Source: Gammaproteobacteria bacterium
GTDB lineage: Bacteria; Pseudomonadota; Gammaproteobacteria; Arenicellales; Poriferihabitantaceae
Length of the DNA: 7,100 bases
Assembly (NCBI GenBank): GCA_009839585.1
Contig: VXPI01000341.1
Location: forward strand, 1-7,100
Reading direction: 5' to 3'
In this document: positions 6,482 to 7,100 of the stretch, one piece after another
How positions within the stretch are numbered: the stretch's first letter is position 1
Layout of the letters: every line of letters begins with the position of its first letter
Position numbers and translations under genes: made by a program
The notes under the pieces: model-generated
Seen by the model: the letters and a program-made list of their open reading frames with translations, nothing else
Told to the model about the DNA's origin: nothing
Databases searched by the model: none

Positions 6482-6571
6482 TACCGTTTCCTTCGCCAGC
6501 ATTATCTGGATCAGGTTCGATGGGTCGACAACCTGTGTCTCTCAGCTCGTTCAGTGAGCTCCCCAACGGTA
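6482..6571 (-). promoter_or_regulatory. TPP (THI-box) riboswitch aptamer
   Basis: The RNA that precedes thiD carries the THI-box core: GGGGAGC (6564-6558), CUGAGA (6545-6540), ACCC (6525-6522), and ACCUGAUCCAGAUAAUGCUGG running into GCGAAGG, matching the consensus almost base for base. Visible helices are P1, 7 bp (6571-6565 with 6488-6482); P2, GGG with CCC; P3, AGCUC with GAGCU (6560-6556 with 6548-6544); an optional extra hairpin GACA/UGUC (6539-6527); a minimal P4, CC (6515-6514) with GG (6491-6490); and P5, CCAG with CUGG. It binds thiamine pyrophosphate and should turn the whole thiD-to-thiX operon down when TPP is plentiful. Confidence 0.97.
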
Positions 6572-6802
6572 TTTCAGACGATAACAGTCAAAGCATCTTT
6601 TTGCAATGCCAATACCCGCGATTCAAGGCAAATTCCTGTTCTCATGATTAGGGCTGGTCGCGACTGATTTTCAGCAGACGGGCATCCATCCGGGATTGAG
6701 TCGAGGCTTTTCCTTTCACCAGTAGTTTCCCGACTTGAAAAAAACATCTATTTTTCGCTGGATGACTTTTACAGCGACAGGGGTTAATACAGCCGCAACG
6801 TC
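6572..6802. other. Divergent intergenic region
   Basis: This region separates the thi operon from a plus-strand gene. It should hold promoters in both directions, but neither is clear. For the plus strand the best candidate is ATGACT (6762-6767) and TAATAC (6785-6790) with a 17-bp spacer, which matches the consensus weakly. For the minus strand there are TTGCAA-like and TGTTAT-like hexamers between about 6580 and 6610, but at poor spacing. An 8-bp palindrome GTCGCGAC lies at 6657-6664. Short frames in this stretch look like chance. Confidence 0.5.
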
Positions 6803-6814
6803 GGGGAGGGCTAA

Positions 6815-7100
6815 ATGGCGATTAGAACAAGGGAGTCGGGACGCGACTTCCATACAGAGCCTGGGCGGGCCGGATATTTTCACTTGGAAATACCGATTCC
6901 GGAGGCAATGGATCGATTTGCGATGAGAGTGATGCAGGTCTTGAAGCCGATTAATGGGCCTGTCATCGAATTTACGGAAAACTCTCTTGTGGCGGTCATG
7001 GGGGCCGAAATGGCTCACCGGATAGATGTAAATCTGCAAGAGACATTGACTTTTATCGGAATTAAGGCTTGTCAGACATTGATCCTTGTTTTCCTGATAA
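6815..7100 (+). CDS. Unrecognised protein, N-terminal part (runs off the window)
   Basis: A plus-strand frame opens at ATG 6815 and stays open for 95 codons to the window edge. Evidence for a real gene is a strong Shine-Dalgarno, GGGGAGGG (6803-6810) 4 nt before the ATG, an in-frame TAA immediately upstream that fixes the start, and balanced protein-like composition. The product starts MAIRTRESGRDFHTEPGRAG, then has an apparently amphipathic stretch (about residues 28-45), a beta-like segment GPVIEFTENSLVAVMG, and a hydrophobic run near the window end (CQTLILVFLI). There is no signal peptide. I do not recognise the family and assign no function. It is transcribed away from the thi operon, so it need not be related to thiamine. 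Confidence 0.6.
   Translation, partial: MAIRTRESGRDFHTEPGRAGYFHLEIPIPEAMDRFAMRVMQVLKPINGPVIEFTENSLVAVMGAEMAHRIDVNLQETLTFIGIKACQTLILVFLI

Noticed and set aside
6735..6926. Plus-strand 63-codon frame starting MKKTSIF
   Set aside because: It starts with TTG, has no clear Shine-Dalgarno, and overlaps in another frame the start at 6815, which has a much better ribosome site.
6716..7039. Minus-strand 107-codon frame
   Set aside because: It has a TTG start with poor ribosome site and is Arg/His-rich. It is antisense to the better supported plus-strand start at 6815.

Overview
This window is dominated by one compact thiamine (vitamin B1) biosynthesis and precursor-uptake operon on the minus strand, running from about 6571 down to 545. 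Protein sequences, a roughly 50% GC base composition and 4-nt ATGA/GTGA gene overlaps suggest a proteobacterium, most likely a gammaproteobacterium. Use of the oxygen-dependent glycine oxidase ThiO instead of the radical-SAM enzyme ThiH suggests an aerobic or oxygen-tolerant lifestyle. The host species cannot be named from the sequence alone.

Layout in transcription order (right to left): a TPP riboswitch (6571-6482) with a Shine-Dalgarno-sequestering hairpin (6468-6430); thiD (HMP/HMP-P kinase); thiO (glycine oxidase); thiS (sulfur carrier); thiG (thiazole synthase); thiE (thiamine-phosphate synthase); then an ABC importer made of a periplasmic binding protein (thiY-like), an ATPase (thiZ-like) and a permease (thiX-like). 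Most junctions overlap or are separated by fewer than 30 nt, so the eight genes are very probably one transcript controlled by TPP.

Working together: ThiO, ThiS and ThiG make the thiazole half from glycine, ThiS-thiocarboxylate and deoxyxylulose phosphate. The ThiXYZ-type transporter brings in a pyrimidine precursor. ThiD phosphorylates the pyrimidine (HMP) to HMP-PP, and ThiE joins the halves into thiamine phosphate. No thiC, thiF, tenA or thiL is in the window, so pyrimidine synthesis or deformylation/amine hydrolysis, ThiS activation and the last kinase step must lie elsewhere or be absent.

Flanks: the right flank (6572-6814) is a divergent intergenic region followed by the start of an unrecognised plus-strand gene (6815 to the window end) with an excellent ribosome binding site. 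The left flank (1-544) has no convincing gene. It is rich in inverted repeats and hairpins, including an 18-19 nt imperfect inverted repeat and a possible three-way junction, and may be a mobile-element end, a structured RNA or decayed DNA. I see no clearly novel system. The most interesting points are the readable switching mechanism of the riboswitch and the unexplained left flank.
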